Shown: positions 16,282 through 25,667, counted from the first letter of the stretch. The stretch: 64,000 bases of DNA from Halovulum marinum (GCF_009697225.1 NZ_WIND01000001.1:372001-436000), one strand, 5' to 3'. Numbers and translations: made by a program. The notes: generated by a model not told the origin, from the sequence alone.

Positions 16282-16613
16282 AGAGCGTCCGCCGCGGCCG
16301 GCCTACACTGCAGAGATTCTTTCGCGCCCGGCCCTTGTCCGGGCGCTATTCTTTTCCGAACCGCCGGACATCGGCTTACTTCAGACATGTTCCTAAATCC
16401 GGCAGTCCCTCATCGGCCGGTTTTCAGGCCCCTCTGCAGCGCGTTGCCCCCTTGAAAAACAAGGGAAAAACATTCCTGTGTGGCATCGGAACATCAAGTG
16501 GCACCCGCAAGACATTGATTATTGAGTAAAATCGAATTTCCCGACATTTTTGTCACCATGGGCGACGACCGTATGGCGGACCGCCTGACCCATTCGTTTG
16601 GAGAGGCAGGACT
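16282..16613. other. Intergenic region between cpaB and cpaC
   Basis: A 332-base gap. It opens with an intrinsic terminator (16324-16355). After about 16370 it becomes richer in A+T (for example around 16455-16550), as expected for a second promoter in front of cpaC. A short dyad CCCTTG-AAAAA-CAAGGG lies near 16450-16467. GAGAGG precedes the cpaC ATG at 7-9 bases. No gene was seen. Confidence 0.5.
16324..16355 (+). terminator. Rho-independent terminator after cpaB
   Basis: GCGCCCGG at 16324-16331 pairs with CCGGGCGC at 16339-16346 around a 7-base loop and is followed by TATTCTTTT. It would end the flp-flp-cpaB transcript, which implies a separate promoter for cpaC and the genes after it. Confidence 0.82.
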
Positions 16614-18008
16614 ATGAACTGGAACCGACTGATAAAGGCGAGCCTCTTGGGGTTCGTTCTGTCGGCACCTCTTGTGTCGGATGCGTCCGCACAAAGCGTG
16701 CTGCAGGTGATGCGGGGGGCGACCTCCGACAACATCTCCGTGTCCGTGAACCGGGCGATCGTCATGGAAGCGGACCGTCCGTTCGCCGAACTCTCCGTGG
16801 CCAACCCGGCCATCGCCGACATCGCGACGCTGGGCGAGCGCACGATCTATGTGCTCGGCAAGACCCCCGGCCGCACCACGCTGACCATCCTCGGCCCCGA
16901 GGGCGAGCTGATCACCAACGTCGAGGTCGTGGTCACGCCCGATCTGGTCGAGTTCAAGGAACGGCTTCGCGACATCCTGCCGAACGAGCCGATCGAGGTG
17001 ACCGCCGCGGCCGGTGGCATGATCCTCAGCGGACGTGTCAGCGGGGCCCGCAAGGTTTCCCGCGCGCTCGAGCTGGCAGAACGCTACGCGCCGGGGCAGG
17101 TGACCAACCTGATGATGGTCGGCGGCACCCAGCAGGTGATGCTGAAGGTCCGCTTCGCCGAGATGTCGCGCACGGTCGCGAAATCGCTCGGCACCAACCT
17201 GGGCACGACCTTCGCCGGCAACGACGCCGCCGGCGGCGCCTTCGGCGGCGACGGCCAGGCGCTGGGCATCGTCGATTCGGGCTTCGGCAGCCCGGGCGAC
17301 TTCCTGATCGATCCGACCTCGACCGGTGTCTTCGGCCTCAGCCTGTTCGACCTCGGCGACTTCACCGTGAACCTGCTGATCCAGTCGCTGGAAGACAAGG
17401 GCATGGTCCGCACCCTCGCCGAGCCGAACCTGGTCGCCGTCTCCGGCGAAAGCGCCAGCTTCCTGGCGGGCGGTGAATTCCCGGTCCCGGTCGATTCGGG
17501 CGACGGCGTGACCACGATCGAGTTCAAGCCGTTCGGCGTTCAGCTGCAGTTCACCCCCACGGTGATCGACGAGGACCTGATCCGGCTGGAACTGACCACC
17601 GAGGTCAGCGACATCGAGGAAGTGATCGAAGGCGCGCCGACGATCTCGACCCGCAACGCCTCGACCGTGGTCGAGATGCGCGACGGGCAGAGCTTCGCCA
17701 TCGCCGGCCTGCTCGAGGACGACTTCACCGACAACGTGAACCAGGTGCCCTGGCTCAGCGACGTGCCGGTGCTGGGAGCGCTGTTCCGCTCGTCCAGCTT
17801 CGCCCGGCGGCAGAGCGAGCTGGTCATCATGATCACCCCGCACCTGGTTTCGCCCACCGACGGCGACCTGCTGTCGCTGCCGACCGACCGGATGCGGATC
17901 CCGACCGAACTCGAACTGTTCTTCAACGGCTCGATCGAAGGCTCTCCGGTCGTCCGCGACGTGGCACGTCAGGACTTCCAGGGCTCCTACGGCTACGTGA
18001 TGGAGTGA
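16614..18008 (+). CDS. cpaC: Secretin CpaC (RcpA), outer-membrane pilus channel
   Basis: A 464-residue secretin of the tad system. It has a signal peptide (cleaved near DASA-QS, residue 27), an N-terminal domain found in CpaC proteins (VNRAIVMEADRPFAELSVAN...TIYVLGKTPGRTTLTI), a BON-like segment around residue 125 and the secretin core from about 170 (QQVMLKVRFAEMSRTVAKSLG). The core includes VRTLAEPNLVAVSGESASFLAGGEFP and a final VPWLSDVPVLGALFR...LVIMITPHLV. It forms the multimeric channel for Flp fibres. A lipoprotein gene follows 5 bases later and may assist it. Confidence 0.94.
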   Translation: MNWNRLIKASLLGFVLSAPLVSDASAQSVLQVMRGATSDNISVSVNRAIVMEADRPFAELSVANPAIADIATLGERTIYVLGKTPGRTTLTILGPEGELITNVEVVVTPDLVEFKERLRDILPNEPIEVTAAAGGMILSGRVSGARKVSRALELAERYAPGQVTNLMMVGGTQQVMLKVRFAEMSRTVAKSLGTNLGTTFAGNDAAGGAFGGDGQALGIVDSGFGSPGDFLIDPTSTGVFGLSLFDLGDFTVNLLIQSLEDKGMVRTLAEPNLVAVSGESASFLAGGEFPVPVDSGDGVTTIEFKPFGVQLQFTPTVIDEDLIRLELTTEVSDIEEVIEGAPTISTRNASTVVEMRDGQSFAIAGLLEDDFTDNVNQVPWLSDVPVLGALFRSSSFARRQSELVIMITPHLVSPTDGDLLSLPTDRMRIPTELELFFNGSIEGSPVVRDVARQDFQGSYGYVME

Positions 18009-18013
18009 GCGAC

Positions 18014-18616
18014 ATGAAATCCCTTCTGAAGACAACGACCGTCCTGGGCGTCGTGGCCGTACTTGCCGGCTGCGAGGGGCAGGTGGCCGGCGACCTGAAG
18101 CGCACCACCGCGTTCGGCGGCGCCACCACCAGCAACCTGCTCGCCCAGGCCGTCAGCCTGCAGGGCCAGTTGCTGGTCGACCTGCAGGCGCAGTTCAGGG
18201 CCTCGGCGCCGGACATGATCAACTTCGCCTTCAACCAGTCGACGCTGGACGCCGAAGCCCGCGCCGCGCTGGACCAGCAGGCGGCGTGGATCCGGGCCAA
18301 CCCGGCGATCAAGTTCCGCGTCTACGGGCACACCGACCTGGTCGGCTCCAACGCCTACAACCAGCGGCTCGGCCTGCGCCGCGCCCAGTCTGCGGTGAAC
18401 TACCTGATCGCCCGCGGCGTGCGCCGCGGACAGGTCGAGGCGGTGGCGTCGCTGGGCGAAACCCGACCGCTGATCGCGACGCCGAACCCCGAACGGCTGA
18501 ACCGTCGCACCGTCACCCAGATCGTCGGCTTCGACCGCCGGTTCCTGGGCTACGATTTCGACGGCAAGGTCGCGCACAACATCTACCAGGGCTACATTTC
18601 GGCGGACGAGCAGTAA
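18014..18616 (+). CDS. OmpA-domain lipoprotein of the tad cluster (CpaD position)
   Basis: A 200-residue lipoprotein (LLKTTTVLGVVAVLAGC, lipobox Cys at residue 20) with a C-terminal OmpA peptidoglycan-binding domain. That domain shows INFAFNQSTLDAEARAAL, VYGHTDLVGSNAYNQRLGLRRAQS and the terminal RTVTQIVGF. In Caulobacter-type clusters CpaD lies between the secretin and CpaE; this protein takes that place. It may anchor the secretin to peptidoglycan. The ATG at 18014 is preferred to the GTG at 18005 because it begins the signal peptide. Confidence 0.87.
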   Translation: MKSLLKTTTVLGVVAVLAGCEGQVAGDLKRTTAFGGATTSNLLAQAVSLQGQLLVDLQAQFRASAPDMINFAFNQSTLDAEARAALDQQAAWIRANPAIKFRVYGHTDLVGSNAYNQRLGLRRAQSAVNYLIARGVRRGQVEAVASLGETRPLIATPNPERLNRRTVTQIVGFDRRFLGYDFDGKVAHNIYQGYISADEQ

Positions 18617-18640
18617 GTCCGTCTCTCCGATCGCGAACCG

Positions 18641-18670
18641 AAACCGCCGGCCCTCGGGCCGGCGGTTTTC
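18641..18670 (+). terminator. Rho-independent terminator after the OmpA lipoprotein gene
   Basis: AAACCGCCGGCCC at 18641-18653 is complementary to GGGCCGGCGGTTT at 18656-18668, giving a 12-13 bp stem. It is followed by T residues (TTTTCCTTT). It ends the cpaC-ompA transcript, so cpaE and later genes need their own promoter in the gap that follows. Confidence 0.88.
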
Positions 18671-19006
18671 CTTTGCGGCGGCCGCATTGCGCGCGGCCCC
18701 GACCGCCGGGTCGGCGCGGTGCCGCGCGCGGCCTCGGAAGCGGCACAAATCTGGCTGTGCCGGACAGCAGATTTTCCCTAACATCCAGTTAACGCAAGAT
18801 TCACTTACCGGAGTCGCACTTTCGCCACTTTTGATATCGAAAAATCATGTTTTGTTAGGCCCTGTAGGGTTTTGGATGTGTAATCGGACTCGGGTATGAC
18901 CTATGGTGTTTCTGAAAACCTGTAGTGAGTCCCGCGGCGCAGCATGCAGCCGCGGCTGCCGTCCCAAGGGACGTGTCAGGTGTCCGATTGGAATCGAGGT
19001 GTCGAC
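18671..19006. promoter_or_regulatory. Upstream region of cpaE with a CtrA-like half-perfect site
   Basis: This 336-base stretch has no gene. From about 18775 it is A+T-rich, including TTTTGATATCGAAAAATC and TTTTGTTAGG around 18830-18860, which suits a promoter. TTAA at 18789-18792 followed after 7 bases by TTCA (18800-18803) is one mismatch from the CtrA consensus TTAA-N7-TTAA, in a locus type that CtrA is known to control in other Alphaproteobacteria. A GAGGT ribosome-binding site precedes the cpaE start at 19007. Confidence 0.4.
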
Positions 19007-20233
19007 ATGGGCCTGCTAAAGGTTAAGGCGGACGAAACCGAAATTTTCGTGATCGCGCGGAACATCCAGGAGTTCCCTGCCCTCGTCGAGGATCTCGACC
19101 GGGAGCTGTCCGGCCGCTGGGCGCCGATGGCGCTGAAGGGCGGCGAGGCCGCGCTCAAGGCCGGCGCCGGTGCCGATCTGGAAATCGCCATCGTCGCCGT
19201 CTCCTCGGACGAAGAGCCGGAGCTGGACGCCGCGGTCCGCGTGGTCCAGACGGCGCGCGACCACGGCCTCAAGGTCCTGCTGATCGTCAAGGACGTCTCG
19301 CCCCAGTCCCTGCACCGCCTGCTCAAGGTCGGGGCCGACGACTTCGCCCCCTACCCGATGGCCGAGGGCGCGCTGGCGGACTCGATCACGCAGATGCGCT
19401 CGATCGTCAAGGAGAACATCGCCCAGCCGCAGAAGGGCAAGCAGCGCAAGCGGCACGGCCTGGTGATCCCGATCTACGGCATCTCCGGCGGCGTCGGCGC
19501 CAGCACCTTCGCCGTCAACATGGCCTGGGAGCTGGCGCTGCTGACCAAGAAGACCGACAAGCGCGTCTGCATCCTCGACTTCAACTTCCAGTACGGCTCG
19601 GTCTCGACCTACCTTGACCTGCCGCGCCGCGAGGCGATCTACGAGCTGATCTCGGACCCCGACAGCATCGACCACAACGCGCTTGCCTCGGCCCTGACCT
19701 CGTACAAGACCCGGCTTGCGGTGCTGACCGCGCCGATGGACACGCTGCCGCTGGACATCATCGCCCCCGAGGACATCGCCCGCCTGATCGAGATCGCGCA
19801 GGCGTCCTACGACTTCGTGATCATCGACATGCCACAGGCACTGGTGCACTGGTTCGATCAGGTGCTGCGCATGTCCGAGACGTTCTTCGCGGTGATGGAG
19901 GTCGACATGCGCTCGGCCCAGAACTGCCTGCGCTTCCTGCGCGCGCTGAAGGCCGAGGACCTGCCCTACGAGAAGGTGCAGTTCGCGCTGAACCGCGCGC
20001 CGGGGTTCGCCGACATGAGCGGCAAGGCCCGCGCCAAGCGCCTGGCCGAAAGCCTGGGCGTCGAGATCAACATCATGCTGCCCGAAGGCGGCAAGCAGGT
20101 CGCATCGGCCTGCGACGAGGGGGCGCCGCTGGGCGAGAGCGCCCCGAAGAACGCGCTGCGGCGCGAGATCAAGAACATCGCCCAGACCATTTTCGACGCC
20201 GTGATCGCCGAAAAGGCCGCGGTCGCCCAGTAA
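19007..20233 (+). CDS. cpaE: Pilus assembly protein CpaE (TadZ-like ATPase)
   Basis: A 408-residue protein with an N-terminal receiver-like domain (about 10-145: IFVIARNIQEFPALVEDLDR, LKVLLIVKDVSPQSLHRLLKVGADDF) and a C-terminal ParA/MinD-type ATPase domain. The P-loop reads YGISGGVGASTFAVN, in which both lysines of the usual deviant Walker A motif are missing; atypical P-loops are known in TadZ/CpaE. CILDFNFQYGSVSTYLDL and FVIIDMPQ follow. CpaE localises the pilus machine to a cell pole. The ATG at 19007 follows GAGGTGTCGAC; the frame is open to 18944. Confidence 0.91.
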   Translation: MGLLKVKADETEIFVIARNIQEFPALVEDLDRELSGRWAPMALKGGEAALKAGAGADLEIAIVAVSSDEEPELDAAVRVVQTARDHGLKVLLIVKDVSPQSLHRLLKVGADDFAPYPMAEGALADSITQMRSIVKENIAQPQKGKQRKRHGLVIPIYGISGGVGASTFAVNMAWELALLTKKTDKRVCILDFNFQYGSVSTYLDLPRREAIYELISDPDSIDHNALASALTSYKTRLAVLTAPMDTLPLDIIAPEDIARLIEIAQASYDFVIIDMPQALVHWFDQVLRMSETFFAVMEVDMRSAQNCLRFLRALKAEDLPYEKVQFALNRAPGFADMSGKARAKRLAESLGVEINIMLPEGGKQVASACDEGAPLGESAPKNALRREIKNIAQTIFDAVIAEKAAVAQ

Positions 20234-20251
20234 GCCCGGAGGGTCCTACGC

Positions 20252-21679
20252 ATGTTCCGACGCTACCAGCGCGCCCAAGACGCACCGGCGCCACCGAAGA
20301 TCGAGGTCGATCCCGCCGAAAAGGCCCTGAAGACCAAGCAGCGCGTCGAGAAGGCGAAGAAGGCGATGAGCGCCGGCGAGATCGCCGACATCCAGCGCGA
20401 GGCCAAGCGGCAGGAGCGTCTGCTCGACATCCGCATGGAGTTGCACAAGCGGCTGCTGGAGACGCTGAACCTGGGCGCGCTGGAAAAGGCGACGGAACAG
20501 GACCTGCGCCGCGAGATCGGCTCGATCATGCGCGAGGGCCTGCGCGAGAATGGCGTCGTGCTCAGCGCCGTCGAGAGCGAGCAGATGACCCAGGATCTGT
20601 TCGACGAGATCACCGGGCTCGGCCCGCTCGAGGTGCTGCTGAAGGACGAGACCGTCAACGACATCCTGGTCAACGGGCCGCAGCAGATCTTCGTCGAGCG
20701 TCAGGGCAAGCTTGAACTGACCTCGGTCCGGTTCCGCGACGACCGGCACCTGATGCGCGTGATCGACAAGATCGTCTCGGCGGTCGGCCGCCGCGTCGAC
20801 GAAAGCCACCCCTATGTCGACGCCCGCCTGCAGGACGGCTCGCGCTTCAACGCGATGGTCCCGCCCTGCGCCGTCGACGGCGCGCTGGTGTCGATCCGCA
20901 AGTTCAGCAAGGACAAGCTGTCGATCGACGAGCTGGTCGACTACGGCGCATTCACCGAGGAAATGGCCGCCTACCTGCAGGCGGCGGTCGCGACCCGGCT
21001 GAACATCATCGTCTCGGGCGGAACCGGCTCGGGCAAGACCACCAACCTGAACGCGCTGTCATCGTTCATCGACGACCACGAACGCATCGTGACCATCGAG
21101 GACACGGCGGAACTCCAGCTTCAGCAGATCCACGTCGGCCGGATGGAAAGCCGCCCGCCCAACGTCGAGGGCAAGGGCGAGGTCAGCCAGCGCGACCTGC
21201 TCCGCAACGCGCTGCGCATGCGCCCCGACCGCATCATCGTCGGCGAGACCCGCGGCAACGAGGTCATCGACATGCTGCAGGCGATGAACACCGGCCACGA
21301 CGGCTCGATGACCACGATCCACGCGAACTCGGCCCGCGACGCGGTCAGCCGGCTCGAGAACATGATCGCCATGGCCGGGGTCGAGATGCCGATCAAGGCG
21401 ATGCGCGCGCAGATCGCCTCGGCGGTGAACCTGATCGTCCAGGTCAGCCGCCTGCAGGACGGCTCGCGCCGGATGCTGTCCATCACCGAGGTGACGGGGA
21501 TGGAAGGCGACATCATCTCGATGCAGGAAATCTTCCGTTTCGAGCGGCTGGGTCTTGGCGAGGGCGGCCAGATCATGGGACGCTTCACGCCGACCGGCAT
21601 CCGGTCCAAGTACGCCGAGCGCTTCAAGCAGTGGGGCTACGACCTGCCGGCGTCGATCTACACGGTGCCGCAGTCATAG
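20252..21679 (+). CDS. cpaF: Pilus assembly ATPase CpaF (TadA)
   Basis: A 475-residue hexameric secretion ATPase that powers Flp pilus assembly on the cytosolic face. A charged N-terminus is followed by the N-domain ([20 protein letters not shown] near 125). The ATPase core then shows Walker [15 protein letters not shown] near residue 252, the Asp box [13 protein letters not shown], the Walker B region [29 protein letters not shown] and the His box [22 protein letters not shown] precedes the ATG at 20252. It lies in a direct run with cpaE, tadB and tadC. Confidence 0.96.
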   Translation: MFRRYQRAQDAPAPPKIEVDPAEKALKTKQRVEKAKKAMSAGEIADIQREAKRQERLLDIRMELHKRLLETLNLGALEKATEQDLRREIGSIMREGLRENGVVLSAVESEQMTQDLFDEITGLGPLEVLLKDETVNDILVNGPQQIFVERQGKLELTSVRFRDDRHLMRVIDKIVSAVGRRVDESHPYVDARLQDGSRFNAMVPPCAVDGALVSIRKFSKDKLSIDELVDYGAFTEEMAAYLQAAVATRLNIIVSGGTGSGKTTNLNALSSFIDDHERIVTIEDTAELQLQQIHVGRMESRPPNVEGKGEVSQRDLLRNALRMRPDRIIVGETRGNEVIDMLQAMNTGHDGSMTTIHANSARDAVSRLENMIAMAGVEMPIKAMRAQIASAVNLIVQVSRLQDGSRRMLSITEVTGMEGDIISMQEIFRFERLGLGEGGQIMGRFTPTGIRSKYAERFKQWGYDLPASIYTVPQS

Positions 21680-21707
21680 CGCTGGCCGCACCCGGAGGAA
21701 CGAGAGC

Positions 21708-22670
21708 ATGAGCATCGAACCACTCATCTACGCCGCCATCTTCGTGGGCGTGTTCTTCATGATCGAGGGCATCTACCTGCTTGTCTTCGGCAAGTCGGTG
21801 CGCCTCGAGAGCAAGGTCAACCGCCGTCTCGAGCTGCTCGAGAAGGGCGAATCGCGCGAAGAGGTGCTGGAGACGCTGCGTCGCGAGCGCGAGCAGCACT
21901 CCGGCAACCAGGGCCTGCCGGTGCTGGCGCCGCTCAGCGCCAAGGCGGCGCAGGCGAACATCGCGTTCTCGCCGACCGGGCTGCTGATCGTGATGGTGGT
22001 GATCGGCATCACCGGCTTTCTGGGCCTGACCTTCTTCACCGGCGCCGGGCTGACGATCCGCATCGGCCTTGCGGTGGTGATGGGCTACGGCGCCGTTTAC
22101 CTGTGGCTGAACAACAAGGCCAAGAAGCGCATCGCCCTGTTCGAGGAACAGCTGCCCGACGCGGTGGAGCTGATCGTGCGCAGCCTGCGCGTCGGCCACC
22201 CGTTCTCGTCCTCGATCAACATCGTGGCGCAGGAGATGCCCGACCCGCTGGGCACCGAGTTCGGCATCGTCGTCGACGAAAGCACCTACGGCATGGAGGT
22301 GACCGAAAGCCTGAACACCATGGCCCAGCGCATCGACATCCAGGACGTCAAGTTCCTGGCGGTGGCGGTGGCGATCCAGAGCCAGTCGGGCGGCAACCTG
22401 GCCGAGATCCTGGACGGCCTGGCCAAGGTGATCCGGGCGCGGTTCAAGCTGTTCCGCCGGGTGAAGGCGATCACCGCCGAGGCCCGCTGGTCCGGCTGGT
22501 TCCTGTCGATCTTCCCGCTGGCGGCGCTGGTGTTCATCCAGCTGATCCAGCCCGACTACTACGATGATGTGAAGAACACGACGGCCTTCGTGCCGGCCGC
22601 GATCATCGTCGCGATCATGCTGTTCATCAACGTGATCTTCATGCGTATGATGGTCAACATCAAGGTCTGA
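21708..22670 (+). CDS. tadB: Tad pilus inner-membrane platform protein TadB
   Basis: A 320-residue T2SSF-domain membrane protein. One helix lies at residues 5-27, two at about 85-125 (LLIVMVVIGITGFLGLTFF, GLAVVMGYGAVYLWL), and two close to the C-terminus (WFLSIFPLAALVFIQL, IIVAIMLFINVIFMRMMV). The cytosolic T2SSF core includes LPDAVELIVRSLRVGHPF and SQSGGNLAEILDGLAKVIR. It pairs with TadC to form the membrane base under CpaF. CCGGAGGA precedes the ATG at 21708. Confidence 0.93.
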   Translation: MSIEPLIYAAIFVGVFFMIEGIYLLVFGKSVRLESKVNRRLELLEKGESREEVLETLRREREQHSGNQGLPVLAPLSAKAAQANIAFSPTGLLIVMVVIGITGFLGLTFFTGAGLTIRIGLAVVMGYGAVYLWLNNKAKKRIALFEEQLPDAVELIVRSLRVGHPFSSSINIVAQEMPDPLGTEFGIVVDESTYGMEVTESLNTMAQRIDIQDVKFLAVAVAIQSQSGGNLAEILDGLAKVIRARFKLFRRVKAITAEARWSGWFLSIFPLAALVFIQLIQPDYYDDVKNTTAFVPAAIIVAIMLFINVIFMRMMVNIKV

Positions 22671-22683
22671 GAGGCGCTGCAGG

Positions 22684-23655
22684 ATGGAAATGCTGAGGCT
22701 TGGATGGGAGTTCACCCACGCGGCCCTGGGACCGCTCGGGCCGCTTTACGTTCTGGGGTTCTTCGGGTTCCTGATGATCCTGATGACGGCCCCGATGCTG
22801 TTCCGCACGAAGCCGGACCCGCTGAACAAGCTCAAGGGCTCCGGCGTCTACCAGCCGAAGAAGGGCAAGGAGGACGGCGCGGTCCGGCTGCGCTATGACA
22901 GCGGCGGTCGCCAGCTGGAGCGGTTCAAGCCCTATCTGGAGCCGACCGACGCCAAGGAACTCAGCCAGACCCGGCTGAAGCTGATGCAGGCCGGCTACCG
23001 CTCGCGCAACTCGGTGTCGACCTATCACCTGTTCCGGTTCGTGCTCGGCGTCACCCTGCTGGCGGTCGGCACGCTGACCGTGCTGATCCGCCCGGACGAG
23101 CCGGGGCTGACCACGGTCATCCTCAGCGTCCTCGGGCCGGGCCTGATCGGCTACTACGCCCCCGACTACTGGGTGGAACGGCGCAAGCAGGTCCGCCAGG
23201 AGGACATCACCAACGGCTTTCCGGACGCGCTGGACCTGATGCTGGTCTGCGTCGAGGCCGGCCAGTCGCTGGACCAGGCGATCCTGCGCGTCGCCACCGA
23301 GGTGCAGAAGTCCTACCCGACGCTGGCCGAGGAGTTCGAGATCGTCTCGAACGAGATGCGCGCCGGCAAGGACCGCGTGACCGTGTTGCGCGACATGGGC
23401 GAGCGCTGCGGCGTCTCGGACATCTCGGCCTTCGTCACCGTGCTGGTGCAGTCGGCGACCTTCGGCACCTCGATCGCCGACGCGCTGCGGGTGTACGCCT
23501 CCGAGATGCGCGACAAGCGCGTGATGCGCGCCGAGGAAAAGGCCAACAAGCTGCCGACGAAGCTGACGCTGGGCACGATGATGTTCACCGTGCCGCCGCT
23601 GCTGATCATCCTCGTCGGTCCGTCGCTGCATGAAATCGGCCGCGTCCTCTTCTGA
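22684..23655 (+). CDS. tadC: Tad pilus inner-membrane platform protein TadC
   Basis: A 323-residue companion of TadB with the same T2SSF fold. It has a helix at residues 15-40 and two in the middle (FVLGVTLLAVGTLTVLI, LGPGLIGYYAPDYWV). The core contains FPDALDLMLVCVEAGQSLDQAI, DISAFVTVLVQSATFGTSIADAL and EEKANKLPTKLTLGTMMFTVPPLLIILVGP-type text at the end (split here as KLPTKLTLGTMMF then VPPLLIILVG). It begins 13 bases after tadB and overlaps tadD by 26 bases. Confidence 0.93.
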   Translation: MEMLRLGWEFTHAALGPLGPLYVLGFFGFLMILMTAPMLFRTKPDPLNKLKGSGVYQPKKGKEDGAVRLRYDSGGRQLERFKPYLEPTDAKELSQTRLKLMQAGYRSRNSVSTYHLFRFVLGVTLLAVGTLTVLIRPDEPGLTTVILSVLGPGLIGYYAPDYWVERRKQVRQEDITNGFPDALDLMLVCVEAGQSLDQAILRVATEVQKSYPTLAEEFEIVSNEMRAGKDRVTVLRDMGERCGVSDISAFVTVLVQSATFGTSIADALRVYASEMRDKRVMRAEEKANKLPTKLTLGTMMFTVPPLLIILVGPSLHEIGRVLF

Positions 23656-24226
23656 AACCCTCCTGCGGAGGTTCGGCGCCGTGCCCCTGCTGGGCGCGGC
23701 GCTGTTGCTTGCGGGCTGCGCCGGCGACCGGCTGTCGGACACCTCGACCGGGCCGGGCGGCGTGCCGGCCTCGCGCCGGCTGCAGGGCGACGACGGGCTG
23801 GCGATCGGCCACCGGCTGATGGCGTCCGGCGAGTACGAACTGGCGCTCGACGCCTATTACGCCGCCGGCGTGCAGCTCGGGCTCAACGCCGACGTGCTCA
23901 GCGCCGTCGGCTCGGCGAACCTGAAGCTGGGCCGGCTGAACCAGGCCGAGAAGGTCCTGCGCCGCGCCATCGACGAGGACGACCGCTTCGTTCCGGCCTG
24001 GAACAACCTGGGCATCGTGCTCTACAACCGGGGCGAGCTGGGCGAGGCGCGCGAGGCATTCCGCGTCGCCTTCGCCCTGGACAGCGGCGCCAGCCCGGAA
24101 ATCCGCGACAACCTGCAGCTGCTTGACGCAAAGCTGGCACAGGTCGTGCCCGAGCAGGAGCCCGATGCCGATTTTCGATTGGTCAGGCGGGGCAATGGGC
24201 GGTATCTTCTGCTGGGAAACAACTAA
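23630..24226 (+). CDS. tadD: TadD-like TPR lipoprotein
   Basis: A 198-residue lipoprotein with lipobox LLLAGC (Cys near residue 29) and about three tetratricopeptide repeats: LMASGEYELALDAYYAAG, GSANLKLGRLNQAEKVLRRA and NLGIVLYNRGELGEAREAF. TadD acts as a pilotin-like helper for the secretin. Its start lies inside tadC in another frame, so translation is coupled. The last residues (RLVRRGNGRYLLLGNN) are basic and then hydrophobic. Confidence 0.85.
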   Translation: MKSAASSSETLLRRFGAVPLLGAALLLAGCAGDRLSDTSTGPGGVPASRRLQGDDGLAIGHRLMASGEYELALDAYYAAGVQLGLNADVLSAVGSANLKLGRLNQAEKVLRRAIDEDDRFVPAWNNLGIVLYNRGELGEAREAFRVAFALDSGASPEIRDNLQLLDAKLAQVVPEQEPDADFRLVRRGNGRYLLLGNN

Positions 24227-24250
24227 CCCCCCGAGCAGAGGTACAGGCTT

Positions 24251-25126
24251 ATGTTTTCATGGACTTCCCACCTGCCAAAGGTGGCCGTCCTCGCCACGCT
24301 GGTCGTAGCCGGGTGTGACAACCAGGCGGCCAGCGACGCCGCCCGCGAAGAACTCGCCAATCTCGACAGCCTGAACGTCATCGACGAGAGCAATCTCAAC
24401 GAGTTGATGCTGAATTTCGCGGACCCGAAGCAGTCCGTCGCCTATTTCCAGCGCGGGCTGGCGAACGACCCGACCCGGGTCGAGTTCCAGCGCGGTCTGG
24501 CGAAGTCGCTGCTGGCCGCCGGGCGCCCGGCGGAATCCGCCTCCGCCTACCGCGAGATGGACCGCCAGGGGAACCTGACCGCCGCCGACCGGCTGGAGTT
24601 CGCCGAGGCGCTGATCCAGACCGGCGAATGGGACGCGGCGCGCACCCAGCTCGGCCAGATTCCGCCGACCGTCGAGACCTACGACCGCTACCGGCTCGAG
24701 GCGATGGTGGCCGACAACCGCAAGGAATGGAAGCGCGCGGATTCCTACTACCAGCAGGCGCGGGAGCTGACCACGCGGCCGGCCTCGATCTACAATAACT
24801 GGGGCATCTCCAAGCTGGCGCGCGGCGACCGCACCGGCGCCGAGGAGATGTTCATCAAGGCGATCAGCTACGACAGCAAGATGTTCTCGGCGAAGAACAA
24901 CCTGGCGATCAGCCGCGCCACGCGCCGGGTCTACGACCTGCCGATCGTGCCGATGTCGAAGACCGACGAGGCCGAGCTGCTGCACAACGTCGCGCTGCAG
25001 GCGATCCGCAACGGCGACGTGGACATCGGCCGGGGCCTGCTGGAAAAGGCCGTCGAGACCCATCCCCGGTATTTCGAGCAGGCCGCGACCAAGCTGGCGG
25101 CGCTGAACCGCTCGGTGCTGCGCTGA
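24251..25126 (+). CDS. Second TPR lipoprotein of the tad cluster
   Basis: A 291-residue predicted lipoprotein (LPKVAVLATLVVAGC, Cys at about residue 22) with several TPR-like helices (AYFQRGLANDPTRVEFQRGLAKSL split at residues 65-90, and SIYNNWGISKLARGDRTGAEEMF near 178-200). It follows tadD by 24 bases and is probably its paralogue; two TadD-like lipoproteins in tandem are common in this order. A role in secretin assembly or stability is inferred from position. Confidence 0.82.
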   Translation: MFSWTSHLPKVAVLATLVVAGCDNQAASDAAREELANLDSLNVIDESNLNELMLNFADPKQSVAYFQRGLANDPTRVEFQRGLAKSLLAAGRPAESASAYREMDRQGNLTAADRLEFAEALIQTGEWDAARTQLGQIPPTVETYDRYRLEAMVADNRKEWKRADSYYQQARELTTRPASIYNNWGISKLARGDRTGAEEMFIKAISYDSKMFSAKNNLAISRATRRVYDLPIVPMSKTDEAELLHNVALQAIRNGDVDIGRGLLEKAVETHPRYFEQAATKLAALNRSVLR

Positions 25127-25160
25127 CACCCCCAGACCCAGACCCGGAGGCGATGCGCCC

Positions 25161-25667
25161 ATGGTGATGCCCGAGGCCGCCTTCTTCTTCCTCACGCTGC
25201 CGTTCGCGATCTGGGCGGCGTGGGGGGATCTGAAGCGGATGAAGATCTCGAACGTGTTCAACCTGACCCTGTTCGGGGTCTTCCTGGTGTCCGGGCTGTT
25301 CCTGGTGCCGCTGCCGGAATACGGCATGCGCCTGGCGATCGGCCTCGCCGCGCTGGTGGTCGGTTTCGTGCTGAACGCGCGCGGCAATCTGGGCGGCGGC
25401 GACGCGAAATACATCGCGGCGTTCCTGCCCTTCGTCCGGCCCGAAGACCTGTCGGTGTTCTTCCTGGTGCTGGCGATGTGCCTGCTGGCGGCGCTGCTGG
25501 TGCACCGGACCGCACGTCGCACGGCATGGGTCCGGGCACAGGCGCCGGACTGGAAATCCTGGACCGCGCAGAAATTCCCGATGGGGCTCGGCCTGTCCGG
25601 CGCGCTCAGCTTCTACCTGGCGATGCGCGCCTTCAGCCTGCCGCTTGCTGCCGCCGCAGCAGGATGA
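25161..25667 (+). CDS. cpaA: Prepilin peptidase CpaA (TadV)
   Basis: A 168-residue A24-family aspartic peptidase of the inner membrane that cuts Flp prepilins. The two catalytic aspartates should be in AAWGDLKRMKISN (Asp near 23) and GNLGGGDAKYIAAFLPF (Asp near 75). It has about four to five membrane segments. GGAGG lies 11 bases before the ATG at 25161. Its last 35 bases overlap the end of the convergent GT-C-like gene. Confidence 0.92.
   Translation: MVMPEAAFFFLTLPFAIWAAWGDLKRMKISNVFNLTLFGVFLVSGLFLVPLPEYGMRLAIGLAALVVGFVLNARGNLGGGDAKYIAAFLPFVRPEDLSVFFLVLAMCLLAALLVHRTARRTAWVRAQAPDWKSWTAQKFPMGLGLSGALSFYLAMRAFSLPLAAAAAG

Noticed and set aside
16450-16467. Terminator from the CCCTTG-AAAAA-CAAGGG dyad
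   Set aside because: The stem has only 6 pairs and is followed by A residues rather than T on the plus strand; on the minus strand there is no gene to end.
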